Assembly (NCBI GenBank): GCA_905233165.1
Contig: CAJODL010000005.1
Span: 62,001-126,000 of the forward strand
Direction of reading: 5' to 3'
DNA length: 64,000 bases
DNA from: an uncultured Prevotella sp.
GTDB lineage: Bacteria > Bacteroidota > Bacteroidia > Bacteroidales > Bacteroidaceae
The notes beneath the pieces were generated by a model that was not told the DNA's origin, did not search any database, and worked only from the letters and a program-made list of their open reading frames with translations. Below, piece after piece: positions 1 to 8,446 of the stretch (the stretch's first letter is position 1; each line of letters begins with the position of its first letter). Both the position numbers and the translations under genes were made by a program.

Positions 1-1
1 G

Positions 2-790
2 GACTTGAATGGTGATGGGGCTGTAGATTTGGCAGATGTAGAATACCTTATAAAGAATGATAAGAATGTATTATCTATCCTTCGTGGTAATGGTGATTTT
101 CGTTCCGAAGAATGTATAGAACTGCTGAAACAAGCTGACATTGTTGTAACCAATCCCCCGTTCTCGCTGTTCCGTGAGTATATAGGGCAACTGATGAAGT
201 ATGAAAAGAAGTTCCTGATAATAGGGAATCAGAATGGAACATCCTACAAAGAAATATTCCCTTTATTAATGAATAATGAGATATGGCTCGGATATAATTC
301 TGGACACACATGGTTTGCTGTACCAGAGCATTATACAATTCCTGACTTCTATGATTTAAATGATGTTCAAAGGCTTCGTTCTAATGGTTATGCATATAAA
401 GATGGAAAATTATGGAGAAACCTTGGTAATATCTGCTGGTTTACTAACCTTGACCATAAAAAACGACACGAAGAAATTGATTTAATTAATCACTATTCTC
501 CAGAAGAATATCCTACGTATGTAAATTATGATGCAATAGAAGTGAGCAAATATACCGATATTCCATGTGATTATGATGGCTATATGGGAGTTCCTATTAC
601 TTTTTTAGATAAATATAACCCTAATCAGTTTGAAATATTGGGAATAAGTACAGTTATTGGAACAAACAAACCTAAAGATTTACCTAAATCAAAACAAGGA
701 GGTCCTGCATTCTATATAAAACAGAATGGTGAATACAAACGAATGTACACGAGAATCCTCATCCGCAACAAACACCCTCAAAAGATATGA
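2..790 (+). CDS. EcoRI-type adenine-specific DNA methyltransferase (5' end outside window)
   Basis: Transfers a methyl group from S-adenosylmethionine to adenine in DNA. The frame is open to the left edge, so the N-terminal part is missing and about 262 residues are visible. The catalytic motif NPPF follows the block ADIVVTNPPF near residue 52; FLIIGNQN, WFTNLD and MGVPITFLDKYNP are blocks I recognise from EcoRI-type methylases, and the C terminus ends as they do (RILIRNK). Before GNGDFRSEE lies a loop, DLNGDGAVDLAD, that looks like an EF-hand or dockerin loop; it occupies the variable insert site of this family. The stop codon overlaps the ATG of the next gene (ATGA), so the two are probably translated together. 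Family identity is firm; the recognition sequence cannot be told. Confidence 0.9.
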   Translation, partial: DLNGDGAVDLADVEYLIKNDKNVLSILRGNGDFRSEECIELLKQADIVVTNPPFSLFREYIGQLMKYEKKFLIIGNQNGTSYKEIFPLLMNNEIWLGYNSGHTWFAVPEHYTIPDFYDLNDVQRLRSNGYAYKDGKLWRNLGNICWFTNLDHKKRHEEIDLINHYSPEEYPTYVNYDAIEVSKYTDIPCDYDGYMGVPITFLDKYNPNQFEILGISTVIGTNKPKDLPKSKQGGPAFYIKQNGEYKRMYTRILIRNKHPQKI

Positions 791-1911
791 TGACAATAAA
801 GCAGATAGAAGTAACCGTTGGTGAAATCACAAAAGGTTATCTAAACAACGACGAACAAGGCGTTCGTGGATATGACGGCAGACTGGATATCCGGCCGCCA
901 TATCAGCGTGAATTTATATATAATGAGAAAGAGCAACAGGCTGTTATTACAACTGTCCTTAATGGCTACCCATTGAACGTGATGTATTGGGTGAAGCGTA
1001 GCGATGACGCCGAGTGTCCTTATGAAGTGATGGACGGACAACAGCGTACACTTTCACTATGCGAATACGTGGACGGCAAGTTTGCATATGACTTTAAAAA
1101 CTTCTTTAATCAACCGAAAGATATTCAGGAGAAGATACTGAACTATCCTCTGACAATATATCTCTGCGAAGGTGAGCCAAGCGAGAAACTGGAGTGGTTT
1201 AAGACCATTAACATAGCAGGCAAACCTCTGAATGAACAGGAGATAAACAACGCCATCTTTGCAGGGCCTTTCGTGAGCGATGCTAAGCGACATTTCTCAA
1301 AGTCGAATTGTGGTGCTTATCGTTTAGGAAAAGACCTCGTAAACGGAACTCCTATACGTCAGGATTTTTTGAAGAAAGCCCTTGAATGGATGGCTGACCA
1401 CGAGACACGAGAGGGCCACAGAATGAATGCCGTACAATATATGGCAGACCACCAGCATGACCCTAATGCCAATAATCTTTGGACGTATTTCCAGACAGTA
1501 TTGAATTGGGCCATAACGAACTTCGATATGAAGAAGTTCAAGAAGATAATGAAAGGGCTTGACTGGGCCTTCTTATATGACAAATATGGTTCTGAAACTC
1601 TCGACACAGCAGAGTTAGGAAAGCGCATATCACAACTGATGCGCGACAGCGAGATACAAAAGCAACAAGGCATCATACCTTATGTGCTGACAGGTGATGA
1701 ACATTATCTCGACCTGCGTAGTTTTCCTGATGACATTAAACTGGCTGCATGGGAAAAACAGAATCATATCTGCCCAATATGTGGTAAGGAATTTGACTTT
1801 GAGTTCATGGAGGGTGACCACATCACTCCGTGGCGTGACGGAGGACGTACGGTAATTGAAAATTGCCAGATGCTCTGCCGAGAATGTAACAGAAGAAAGG
1901 GAGCAAAATAA
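787..1911 (+). CDS. DUF262 (GmrSD-like) protein with C-terminal HNH nuclease domain
   Basis: Probable DNA endonuclease. Residues about 25-130 carry the DUF262/ParB-like hallmarks: PPYQREFIY and, later, VMDGQQRTLSL, the motifs of the nucleotide-dependent GmrS half of type IV GmrSD enzymes. The last 50 residues form an HNH zinc-finger nuclease: CPIC, then GDHITPW, then LCRECNRRKG. The 374-residue length and this domain order match DUF262-HNH fusion proteins. It starts inside the stop of the methyltransferase gene, which suggests one functional pair: the methylase may protect host DNA while this protein cuts unmodified or differently modified DNA. The pairing role is inferred; the domain calls are seen in the sequence. 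Confidence 0.85.
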   Translation: MMTIKQIEVTVGEITKGYLNNDEQGVRGYDGRLDIRPPYQREFIYNEKEQQAVITTVLNGYPLNVMYWVKRSDDAECPYEVMDGQQRTLSLCEYVDGKFAYDFKNFFNQPKDIQEKILNYPLTIYLCEGEPSEKLEWFKTINIAGKPLNEQEINNAIFAGPFVSDAKRHFSKSNCGAYRLGKDLVNGTPIRQDFLKKALEWMADHETREGHRMNAVQYMADHQHDPNANNLWTYFQTVLNWAITNFDMKKFKKIMKGLDWAFLYDKYGSETLDTAELGKRISQLMRDSEIQKQQGIIPYVLTGDEHYLDLRSFPDDIKLAAWEKQNHICPICGKEFDFEFMEGDHITPWRDGGRTVIENCQMLCRECNRRKGAK

Positions 1912-1927
1912 AGCACACAAAAAAATA

Positions 1928-1960
1928 CCGGAAGGATGTTGTCATCTTTCCGGTTTTTCA
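1928..1960. terminator. Bidirectional rho-independent terminator
   Basis: An 11-bp stem (CCGGAAGGATG with CATCTTTCCGG, one G-T pair) closes a 4-nt loop and is followed by a T-rich run. It is preceded by an A-run, so it can serve both the nuclease gene and the converging lipoprotein gene. Confidence 0.85.
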
Positions 1961-1965
1961 TTTTT

Positions 1966-2547
1966 TTATTCTTTCATTCTTTGCAGGACTCGCTGATGGG
2001 CTGCTTCGTAGGAGTCGTCCTTAATCATCTTTACGGAATCAACTGCTTCTCCGTCGCTGGAGCGAACGCGAGCGCGCCAGTTTCCTGTATGGGTGTTGTA
2101 GTAATAGCCATCTACACGATACAGGTCGAAGTCTGCCAGATATTCTCCGCTGTAGTAGTCATTGAAAGTGCCTGAGAAACGCGTACCGGACAGTGAATAG
2201 CGTGATATCACTACGCGAGTTCTATCATCATAGTCCATGTAAATTCTGCCATTCCTTACCTCATACAGGAAACGGCTCACATAATAGTAGCAGTTGCCAT
2301 GACGGTCGTAGCCGGTGTAGTCATACTCAATGCCATCGCCCTGGGCGTAGCGATAAGGGTTCTTGTAGAACTCTATATCCACAGACTGATAATCTACCGC
2401 CGTGGAGTAACGGTTGAGAAAATAGGCCTGTGCCACCTCGCCCTCCCAGATGCCTGCGAGGTCTTCTGCTATTTCATCATCGCGGCAGGAGCTGAGTGTC
2501 ACCAATACTGTCACTGCCAAAAGGGCTAAAGTAAAAATCTTCTTCAT
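1966..2547 (-). CDS. Hypothetical lipoprotein
   Basis: 193 residues. The N terminus MKKIFTLALLAVTVLVTLSSC is a lipoprotein signal peptide with a lipobox ending at Cys21. The mature part (EDLAGIWEGEV onwards) is rich in Tyr, Asp and Arg, with alternating patterns that suggest a small beta-barrel or lipocalin-like fold. I do not recognise a named family. It lies 52 nt downstream of the DUF1460 gene on the same strand and may be the last gene of that transcript. Expected location is the periplasmic or outer-membrane leaflet. It converges on the HNH nuclease gene across a shared terminator. Confidence 0.75.
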   Translation of the reverse strand: MKKIFTLALLAVTVLVTLSSCRDDEIAEDLAGIWEGEVAQAYFLNRYSTAVDYQSVDIEFYKNPYRYAQGDGIEYDYTGYDRHGNCYYYVSRFLYEVRNGRIYMDYDDRTRVVISRYSLSGTRFSGTFNDYYSGEYLADFDLYRVDGYYYNTHTGNWRARVRSSDGEAVDSVKMIKDDSYEAAHQRVLQRMKE

Positions 2548-2599
2548 AATCTATTAAGTTATAAAAGTTTCGCATGTACACATTGCTCACCTCTTACCT

Positions 2600-3457
2600 C
2601 TATAGCGCCCTTATCACCCACACGCCTTGTTGGTATCTTTGGGTTGCCATGTATTTATGTATTGGACGGCTGTCGAGGACAACTTTCTTGAATATCTTTG
2701 AGGCATGGAGCAGGTGCAGGTATCCGTCGCTCCCCCACTCTGCTATGCCGATGTGCGAGGTGTCGAGCCCCTGACGCTTTGTCACGATAGCGAGGATGTC
2801 ACCGTCTTTGATACATGAAAGTTCCTTCTTGCTCTTGCTGAGCTGCGAGACGGGAATGTAATACATCACCTTTCCGAAAGAAGCCTTCTCATAATCACGA
2901 ATAGACTTCTGTACCTTTGCACCGCCGTCCTTCAGCATGCGATAACTATTCACATGCGTGGACATATAGTTAAGGTTTATGACCTGACGCTGACGGAGAG
3001 CTGCTGGTATCTCGGGAAGGGTGACGAGGTTCTTCTGCCTGTTATTCTCCACCCACCACAGAAAGTAATGGTTTCGTGAGTGATAGCCCTCGGGCTTGCC
3101 ATTACGATAGCGTATGAGGGCGAGATTGCGACAATAGTCGCTCCACTTCACAGAGCCTTGCCTTGTTGTAAGTGCCAGGGCAAAGGCGTTCTCGACGAGC
3201 GTTGTGCAATCGAGTTCGCGGAGGTTTATGATGAGTTTCTCTACCTTGCTTATCTCCAATGTCTGCGCCACGTATGGTATGCCCTCCAGCTGATGGGCAT
3301 AATAGAGCATGAGATTCGAGGGCTTGTCAGCCTGCGCCTTACGCAGCAGAGAAACAACCTTCACTGAGTCAGACTTCAGGTAGAAAATGTCCTGAGCATT
3401 CGCTCCCAAAGAGCAAACGAAAACCAAAACGAAAACTATCCTCTTTACACTTACCAC
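2600..3457 (-). CDS. DUF1460 protein, NlpC/P60-like amidase
   Basis: Secreted protein of 285 residues with a signal peptide (ending ...LGANA). The family (DUF1460, amidase-like, NlpC/P60 superfamily) acts on cell-wall peptides. The expected catalytic cysteine sits in LDCTTLVEN near residue 80 and the partner histidine in DTSHIGIAEW near residue 237. The start used is GTG; the frame is closed by a stop five codons upstream, and no ATG is available before the signal peptide. The upstream gap to the decarboxylase beta gene is filled by a heptamer repeat array. The exact substrate is unknown. Confidence 0.85.
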   Translation of the reverse strand: MVSVKRIVFVLVFVCSLGANAQDIFYLKSDSVKVVSLLRKAQADKPSNLMLYYAHQLEGIPYVAQTLEISKVEKLIINLRELDCTTLVENAFALALTTRQGSVKWSDYCRNLALIRYRNGKPEGYHSRNHYFLWWVENNRQKNLVTLPEIPAALRQRQVINLNYMSTHVNSYRMLKDGGAKVQKSIRDYEKASFGKVMYYIPVSQLSKSKKELSCIKDGDILAIVTKRQGLDTSHIGIAEWGSDGYLHLLHASKIFKKVVLDSRPIHKYMATQRYQQGVWVIRAL

Positions 3458-3460
3458 TGA

Positions 3461-3493
3461 CTCTAAACTCTAAACCTTAAACTCTAAACTTTA
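3461..3493. repeat. Heptamer tandem array (units CTCTAAA/CCTTAAA)
   Basis: Nearly five copies of a 7-bp word with one variant unit fill the whole gap between the stop of the decarboxylase beta gene and the start of the DUF1460 gene. Confidence 0.9.
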
Positions 3494-4729
3494 CTACTGC
3501 AAGAAACTGATAAGCACACCGGCAGCGACGGCAGAGCCTATGACGCCAGAGATATTAGAGGCCATGCAGTAGTTGAGGACATGGTTCTTTGGGTCGTAAC
3601 GGGTAGCAATTTCATTTGCCACACGGCTTGCCATAGGAACAGCGCTGAGACCCGTAGCACCAACGAGCGGATTGACCTTCTTCTTCGTAAAGAGGTTGAA
3701 TATCTTTACCATGCAGATACCTGCTGATATGGACAATGCGAAAGCAAGGAAACCGCCAATTACGATGCCGATTGTCTGCATGTTGAGGAATGCCTCACTC
3801 GTCATGGTAGCACCCACTGACAGGCCTAAGAATATTGTTGCAGTATTCATGATGGCATTGCTGGCAGCATCGAAGAGACGGCCCGTCATAGAACCGAGTT
3901 CCTTCAGGAGGTTACCAAACATCAGCATACCGACAAGGCTGACAGCCGTAGGTACAAGGAGAGCCACGATAATGGTAACAGTAATTGGGAAGAGTATCTT
4001 CAGAGCACGGAGATTCTTTATCTCTGTCTGATTAGGATACTTCTTATCCTGCTCCTTCATGTTGATGAGCAGTTCCTTCTTGGTACAGAGCAACTTCACC
4101 ACAAGAGGTATGATGACAGGCACAAGGGCCATATATGAATATGCTGCAATAGCGATAGGGCCGAGCAATTCCGGCGCCAGCTTTATGGTTGTAAAGATAG
4201 CCGTCGGTCCGTCAGCACCACCGATGATGCCGAGGGAAGCAGCCTGCTGTGGCGTGAAACCCATTGCGAGGGCACACAGCAGTACGGCAAAGATGCCAAA
4301 CTGTGCTCCGGCACCGAAGATAGACAGACGCAGATTTCGAAGCATAGGACCGAAGTCGGTAAGAGCTCCCACACCCATAAATATAATAGGAGGTATGAAG
4401 CCCGTCTTGATGCACATATAATAAATGAAGTTCATCAAGCCCAGTTCGTGTGCTATCTTATGGAGAGGCATATCCCATATCACTTCCTTCGTACCGTCAG
4501 ACAGTGTTACGAGACCTTCTGATGTTGCCTGTGACACACCCATGCCACCGCCAGGGAAATTGGCAAGCAGCACACCCATGCCGATTGGTATGAGCAACAG
4601 CGGCTCATACTTCTTTACGATGCCCAGATAGAGCAATACGCAAGCAATGGCTATCATGATGAGGAACGTATAATCACCACCCGTCTGCGCAAAGGCGGTC
4701 ATGTTCCATATATTCTGTAGTATTTCCAA
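3494..4729 (-). CDS. oadB: Sodium-pumping oxaloacetate decarboxylase, beta subunit
   Basis: Integral membrane subunit of about 411 residues, the Na+-translocating part of a biotin-dependent decarboxylase. It decarboxylates carboxybiotin and exports Na+. Many hydrophobic segments are present, with the family blocks ADGPTAIFTT (around residue 175), GLSVGAT and NCMASNISGVIGSAVAAGV-like C-terminal sequence. The start appears to be TTG; the next ATG, nine codons on (MTAFAQTGG), is a possible alternative. Gamma and alpha subunits lie directly upstream in the same direction. The beta subunits of methylmalonyl-CoA and oxaloacetate decarboxylases are alike, so the substrate is taken from the alpha subunit. 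Confidence 0.92.
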   Translation of the reverse strand: MEILQNIWNMTAFAQTGGDYTFLIMIAIACVLLYLGIVKKYEPLLLIPIGMGVLLANFPGGGMGVSQATSEGLVTLSDGTKEVIWDMPLHKIAHELGLMNFIYYMCIKTGFIPPIIFMGVGALTDFGPMLRNLRLSIFGAGAQFGIFAVLLCALAMGFTPQQAASLGIIGGADGPTAIFTTIKLAPELLGPIAIAAYSYMALVPVIIPLVVKLLCTKKELLINMKEQDKKYPNQTEIKNLRALKILFPITVTIIVALLVPTAVSLVGMLMFGNLLKELGSMTGRLFDAASNAIMNTATIFLGLSVGATMTSEAFLNMQTIGIVIGGFLAFALSISAGICMVKIFNLFTKKKVNPLVGATGLSAVPMASRVANEIATRYDPKNHVLNYCMASNISGVIGSAVAAGVLISFLQ

Positions 4730-4735
4730 TGTAAT

Positions 4736-4846
4736 GTTTAAAGTTTAAAGTTGAGAGTTGAAAGACAGTTTAAGAAGTTTAAGAAGTTTAAGGAGGGTAA
4801 GAAGTTTAAGGCCTTTGACCTTAGACCTTAGACCTTTGACCTTATT
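4736..4846. repeat. Compound 7/9/7-bp tandem array
   Basis: Four heptamers of GTTTAAA/GTTGAAA type are followed by four to five 9-mers of GTTTAAGAA type and then five heptamers of CCTTAGA/CCTTTGA type. Together they fill the gap between the alpha and beta genes and run into the alpha stop codon. Confidence 0.9.
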
Positions 4847-6674
4847 TAATTGTCATGAGCACATCATCTTCAGCTACGGAGTCGCCGCTGTTGAAGTTGA
4901 TAGATGTGATGGTGCCGGCCTTTTCTGCCTTGATGCGGTTGAACACCTTCATGGCTTCAATGTAGCATATCACATCACCTTCCTTGACGTAGTCGCCCAC
5001 CTTCTTTGGTGTCTCTGAGGTAGATTGTACGAGATAAGCCTTACCCTCCAATGGAGCAAGAACCTCTGTTCCCTCGCCAGCAGCTGGTGTCTCTGCAGCC
5101 TTTGGTATAGCACCAGCAGGAGCTTCGTCACCATAAGATACTGTCACCTCGTAAACCTTTCCATGAACAGCCACCTTCACCTTCTCTGGCTTAGCAGCAG
5201 AAGCGGCAGCCTTTGCAGTGCGGCGTTCCTCAAGGTCTTTCTCGAAGGCTGCCTTCGCAGCACCACTCTTGTAGAGTTCATACTGCTGTGGATGCATGGC
5301 ATATTCGAAGAGTTCTTCATCATCTTCGCCAAGGGCCCAACCATTCTCGGCCATCTTAGCACGATAGACATCGAGGTCGTCAGGATAGTTGTCCTGTGGG
5401 TCGGTAGTAATGAATTTACGGCCCTCACGCGTTGCCATATCTTTGAAGACAGAATCCACCTCGCCAGGCAGTTTTCCTGACTTTCCGAGAATCATGTCCC
5501 AGATATTCTCTGCTATCATAGACCAGCGGGCCTTACCCTTCTCCATCTGTATTACATTCATCAGCGCAAGATTCTTGACATACTGTGAGAATGGTGTCAC
5601 AAGGCAAGGATAACCCACCTTAGGCCATACGTAAGCCACCTCGTCGAAGAGTTTTACGAGAAGCTGGTCAGTAGTCAGCTGTGCCTCACCATGTTTCTCT
5701 TTCCAGATATTCAGAGAGCGGAGGTTGTCCTCAAGGTCTGTCATGAGCGAACCCATCATGCCACCAGGCAATCCCGGCTTCACGAGCAGTGAGTTATTGA
5801 GGTGGTTGAGAGAAGGGATATAGTATCCGAGGAAGTCATCCATCATCTCCTGCATCTGGGTGCGTACATCCATGTATGCCTCCATATTTATCTCCTTCAC
5901 CTTGAAGCCGGCATCCTTCAGCATCTCCTGTACAGCAATGACATCAGCATGTCCTGTGCCCCATGCCAGCTGTCCCATACCACAATCGATATAGTCGCAG
6001 CCGCCACGTGCTACCTCAAGGATAGAAGCCATATTGAAACCAGGTCCGGCATGAGAGTGATACTGTATGATGATATCCTTCTTATAGTTCTTGATACCAG
6101 CACAAATCTTTCCAAGAGTATCAGGACGTCCGATGCCTGCCATATCCTTGAGGCATATCTCGTCAGCTCCAGCATCGATGAAGGTCTTTGCGAGGTTGAT
6201 GTAATACTCTACGGTATGTATTGGAGAATGGGTGATGCACAATGCAGCCTGTGCTATCATGCCAGCCTCGTGAGCATATTGTATAGAAGGAATAACATTG
6301 CGTGGGTCATTAAGTCCGCAGAAAATACGTGTGATATCAGTACCTTGCGCCTTCTTAACTTTATAGAACAGCTTTCTGAGGTCTTTTGGACAAGGACTCA
6401 TACGCAAGCCGTTCAAGGCACGGTCGAGCATGTGGGTCTGGATGCCTGCCTCATGGAAAGGCTTTGTCCACTCACGAACACTCTTGTTGGGATTCTCACC
6501 ATAAAGGAGGTTTACCTGTTCGAAGCCGCCACCATTGGTCTCGACTCTGTCGAAACATCCCATGCGGATGATAGCAGGAGCTACTTTTACTAATTGATCT
6601 ACACGTGGCTGGTATTTGCCGGCACTCTGCCACATATCACGAAATACCAAGCTGAATTTAATCTCTTTACCCAT
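4842..6674 (-). CDS. oadA: Oxaloacetate decarboxylase alpha subunit with biotin carrier domain
   Basis: Carboxyltransferase of 610 residues that moves CO2 from oxaloacetate (or a related acid) to biotin. The N-terminal part is the DRE-TIM/HMGL-like barrel: FRDMWQS near residue 12, CLKDMAG with the metal-site lysine near 170, and the HSH metal pair near 215. A conserved carboxylase region follows, then an Ala/Glu/Pro-rich linker and a C-terminal biotinyl domain with the biotinylation motif EAMKV about 40 residues from the end. It lies between gamma and beta genes. A biotin ligase is encoded at 28.8 kb. The motifs match Bacteroidetes OadA; a pyruvate carboxylase B-type role is the main alternative. 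Confidence 0.93.
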   Translation of the reverse strand: MGKEIKFSLVFRDMWQSAGKYQPRVDQLVKVAPAIIRMGCFDRVETNGGGFEQVNLLYGENPNKSVREWTKPFHEAGIQTHMLDRALNGLRMSPCPKDLRKLFYKVKKAQGTDITRIFCGLNDPRNVIPSIQYAHEAGMIAQAALCITHSPIHTVEYYINLAKTFIDAGADEICLKDMAGIGRPDTLGKICAGIKNYKKDIIIQYHSHAGPGFNMASILEVARGGCDYIDCGMGQLAWGTGHADVIAVQEMLKDAGFKVKEINMEAYMDVRTQMQEMMDDFLGYYIPSLNHLNNSLLVKPGLPGGMMGSLMTDLEDNLRSLNIWKEKHGEAQLTTDQLLVKLFDEVAYVWPKVGYPCLVTPFSQYVKNLALMNVIQMEKGKARWSMIAENIWDMILGKSGKLPGEVDSVFKDMATREGRKFITTDPQDNYPDDLDVYRAKMAENGWALGEDDEELFEYAMHPQQYELYKSGAAKAAFEKDLEERRTAKAAASAAKPEKVKVAVHGKVYEVTVSYGDEAPAGAIPKAAETPAAGEGTEVLAPLEGKAYLVQSTSETPKKVGDYVKEGDVICYIEAMKVFNRIKAEKAGTITSINFNSGDSVAEDDVLMTIK

Positions 6675-6680
6675 CTATAT

Positions 6681-6715
6681 AATTGTGAATTATGAATTTT
6701 GAATTAAGAATTAAA
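6681..6715. repeat. Heptamer tandem array (AATTATG/AATTTTG/AATTAAG)
   Basis: Five 7-bp units beginning AATT lie between the gamma and alpha genes and overlap the gamma stop codon. Confidence 0.9.
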
Positions 6716-6938
6716 CTTCCTTTATCTCTGCTACTTTTCCTCTTCCGCCAGTTATCTGGAACACTGTCTTGTTGATAACCTCACAGATGTCATCAGGTAT
6801 CTGTGGTTTCTGTTCTAAGGTTTCAGGGATTGTATTGTTTACAATAAATATCAGTCCCTTGCTGACAAAGATGATAAACAGCAATACTGCAAATACTGTC
6901 ACCATTCCGATAACCATTAATGTTATTCCAGTAGTCAT
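6711..6938 (-). CDS. oadG: OadG family protein, decarboxylase gamma subunit
   Basis: 75 residues with one N-terminal membrane segment (ITLMVIGMVTVFAVLLFIIF) and a short polar tail. Gamma subunits anchor and assemble the alpha and beta parts of sodium-pumping decarboxylases. Size, topology and position directly before alpha and beta support the call even though gamma sequences are poorly conserved. The tail lacks the His-rich end that binds zinc in Klebsiella-type gamma subunits. Confidence 0.85.
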   Translation of the reverse strand: MTTGITLMVIGMVTVFAVLLFIIFVSKGLIFIVNNTIPETLEQKPQIPDDICEVINKTVFQITGGRGKVAEIKEV

Positions 6939-6944
6939 TTATTT

Positions 6945-6979
6945 AATTTTGAATTTTGAATTTTGAATTTTGAAACCTT
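6945..6979. repeat. Heptamer tandem array (AATTTTG x4)
   Basis: Four identical AATTTTG units plus one degenerate unit fill the gap between the alanine symporter gene and the gamma subunit gene. Confidence 0.92.
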
Positions 6980-6991
6980 TAATCGTTACTA

Positions 6992-8398
6992 TCACTCCTT
7001 CTCTGTCTCATGTAGACGGTCGTTCCAGAGATAGTAGTTAGTATCCTTCACCAACACCTTGCTGAGCAGTATGAGTGCGCAGAGGTTTGGAATTGCCATG
7101 AGGGCATTGAAGATGTCAGCCATTGTCCATACTGTGTTAAGACTGATGGCAGAGCCAAGGAACACAGCAACGAGGAACAGCCATACATACACCTTTGACA
7201 GCTTATAGCCCCCGATATACTCTACAGCACGCTGTGCATACAGGCTCCATCCGAGGATGGTGGAGAAGGCGAAGGTGAACAGACCGAACAGCAACAGCGG
7301 TGCTCCGACATAAGGTATTTGTCCGAATGCCAGTCTTGTCAGCGCTCCGCCGTCAAGTGTCTGAAGTTTGTTCTGGAGTGCCATGTCAAAAACAACTCGC
7401 AATACCCCATTCTCTATCATTGACACATCAACATAAGAGAGGACACAACTTACTATTACGATACCTGTTATGGCACAGATGACAACAGTGTCCCAGAATG
7501 TTCCTGATGCTGATACCAAAGCCTGGCGCACAGGATTTTTGGTCTGTGCCGATGCTGCTACGATAGGAGCAGAACCGAGACCGGACTCGTTGGAGAACAG
7601 ACCTCTGGCGATACCATAGCGCGCTGCTATCATGATGGAACTACCCAAGACACCGCCACCGACGGCATGCTCCGTGAAGGCTGATGTAACGATAAGCTGT
7701 ATTGCAGGCCATACGTAAGCATGGTTGATACACAAAATAACTATACATCCGACAACATAGACAACAGCCATAAAGGGAACCAACGCAGAGCATACTCGGG
7801 CAATGCTCTTGATGCCACCAACGAGCACCAATCCCACAAGGAAGGTCACTATTACTCCTGATAGCCAAGGATTGACACCCAACACATCATCTGCAAGAGT
7901 AGAGATGGCATTTGCCTGTACCGTAGAACCTATTCCCAGAGCAGCTATAGCCGTGAAGATAGCGAAGAGCATGCCAGCCCATCTGGAATGTAAGCCCTCT
8001 TGAAGAACATACATAGGACCACCTACCATATGGCCTTGCTCTGACTTCTGACGATACTTCACTGCCAGAAGACCTTCACTATACTTTGTAGCAATACCAA
8101 AGACACCTGTCAGCCAACACCACATCACAGCACCAGGGCCGCCAAGGGCAATAGCGGTGCCCACGCCAATGATATTTCCTGTGCCGATAGTGGCAGCAAG
8201 AGCTGTGGCAAGAGCACCAAACTGGCTCACATCGCCATCGCCATCCTTATCTTTCGTAACAGAAAGCTTGATGGCAGTAAAAATCTTTCTCTGAGGAAAC
8301 TTCAAACGAATGGTGAGATAAATATGCGTTCCAATCAGAAGTATTATCATGGGGTATCCCCACAGGAGATCTGAAATGTAATTTAAGATGTCGTTCAT
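6992..8398 (-). CDS. Sodium:alanine (glycine) symporter, AGCS family
   Basis: 468 residues, inner membrane, about 10-11 hydrophobic segments. It takes up alanine or glycine with Na+. Family landmarks are GTGNIIGVGTAIALGGPGA near residue 72, a WCWLTGVFG stretch and GLFSNESGLGSAPIVAASA in the middle. Its place just upstream of the sodium-exporting decarboxylase fits coupling to the Na+ gradient which that enzyme makes; this coupling is inferred. The start codon is ATG, and the gap to the upstream LptD gene holds a short heptamer array. Confidence 0.93.
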   Translation of the reverse strand: MNDILNYISDLLWGYPMIILLIGTHIYLTIRLKFPQRKIFTAIKLSVTKDKDGDGDVSQFGALATALAATIGTGNIIGVGTAIALGGPGAVMWCWLTGVFGIATKYSEGLLAVKYRQKSEQGHMVGGPMYVLQEGLHSRWAGMLFAIFTAIAALGIGSTVQANAISTLADDVLGVNPWLSGVIVTFLVGLVLVGGIKSIARVCSALVPFMAVVYVVGCIVILCINHAYVWPAIQLIVTSAFTEHAVGGGVLGSSIMIAARYGIARGLFSNESGLGSAPIVAASAQTKNPVRQALVSASGTFWDTVVICAITGIVIVSCVLSYVDVSMIENGVLRVVFDMALQNKLQTLDGGALTRLAFGQIPYVGAPLLLFGLFTFAFSTILGWSLYAQRAVEYIGGYKLSKVYVWLFLVAVFLGSAISLNTVWTMADIFNALMAIPNLCALILLSKVLVKDTNYYLWNDRLHETEKE

Positions 8399-8418
8399 TG
8401 TTTTTATAAGGATTTATC

Positions 8419-8446
8419 TTAAAACTCTAAACTTTAAACTATACTC
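8419..8446. repeat. Heptamer tandem array (TTAAAAC/TCTAAAC/TTTAAAC)
   Basis: Four 7-bp units, all but the last ending AAAC, sit between the LptD stop and the symporter start. Confidence 0.85.
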
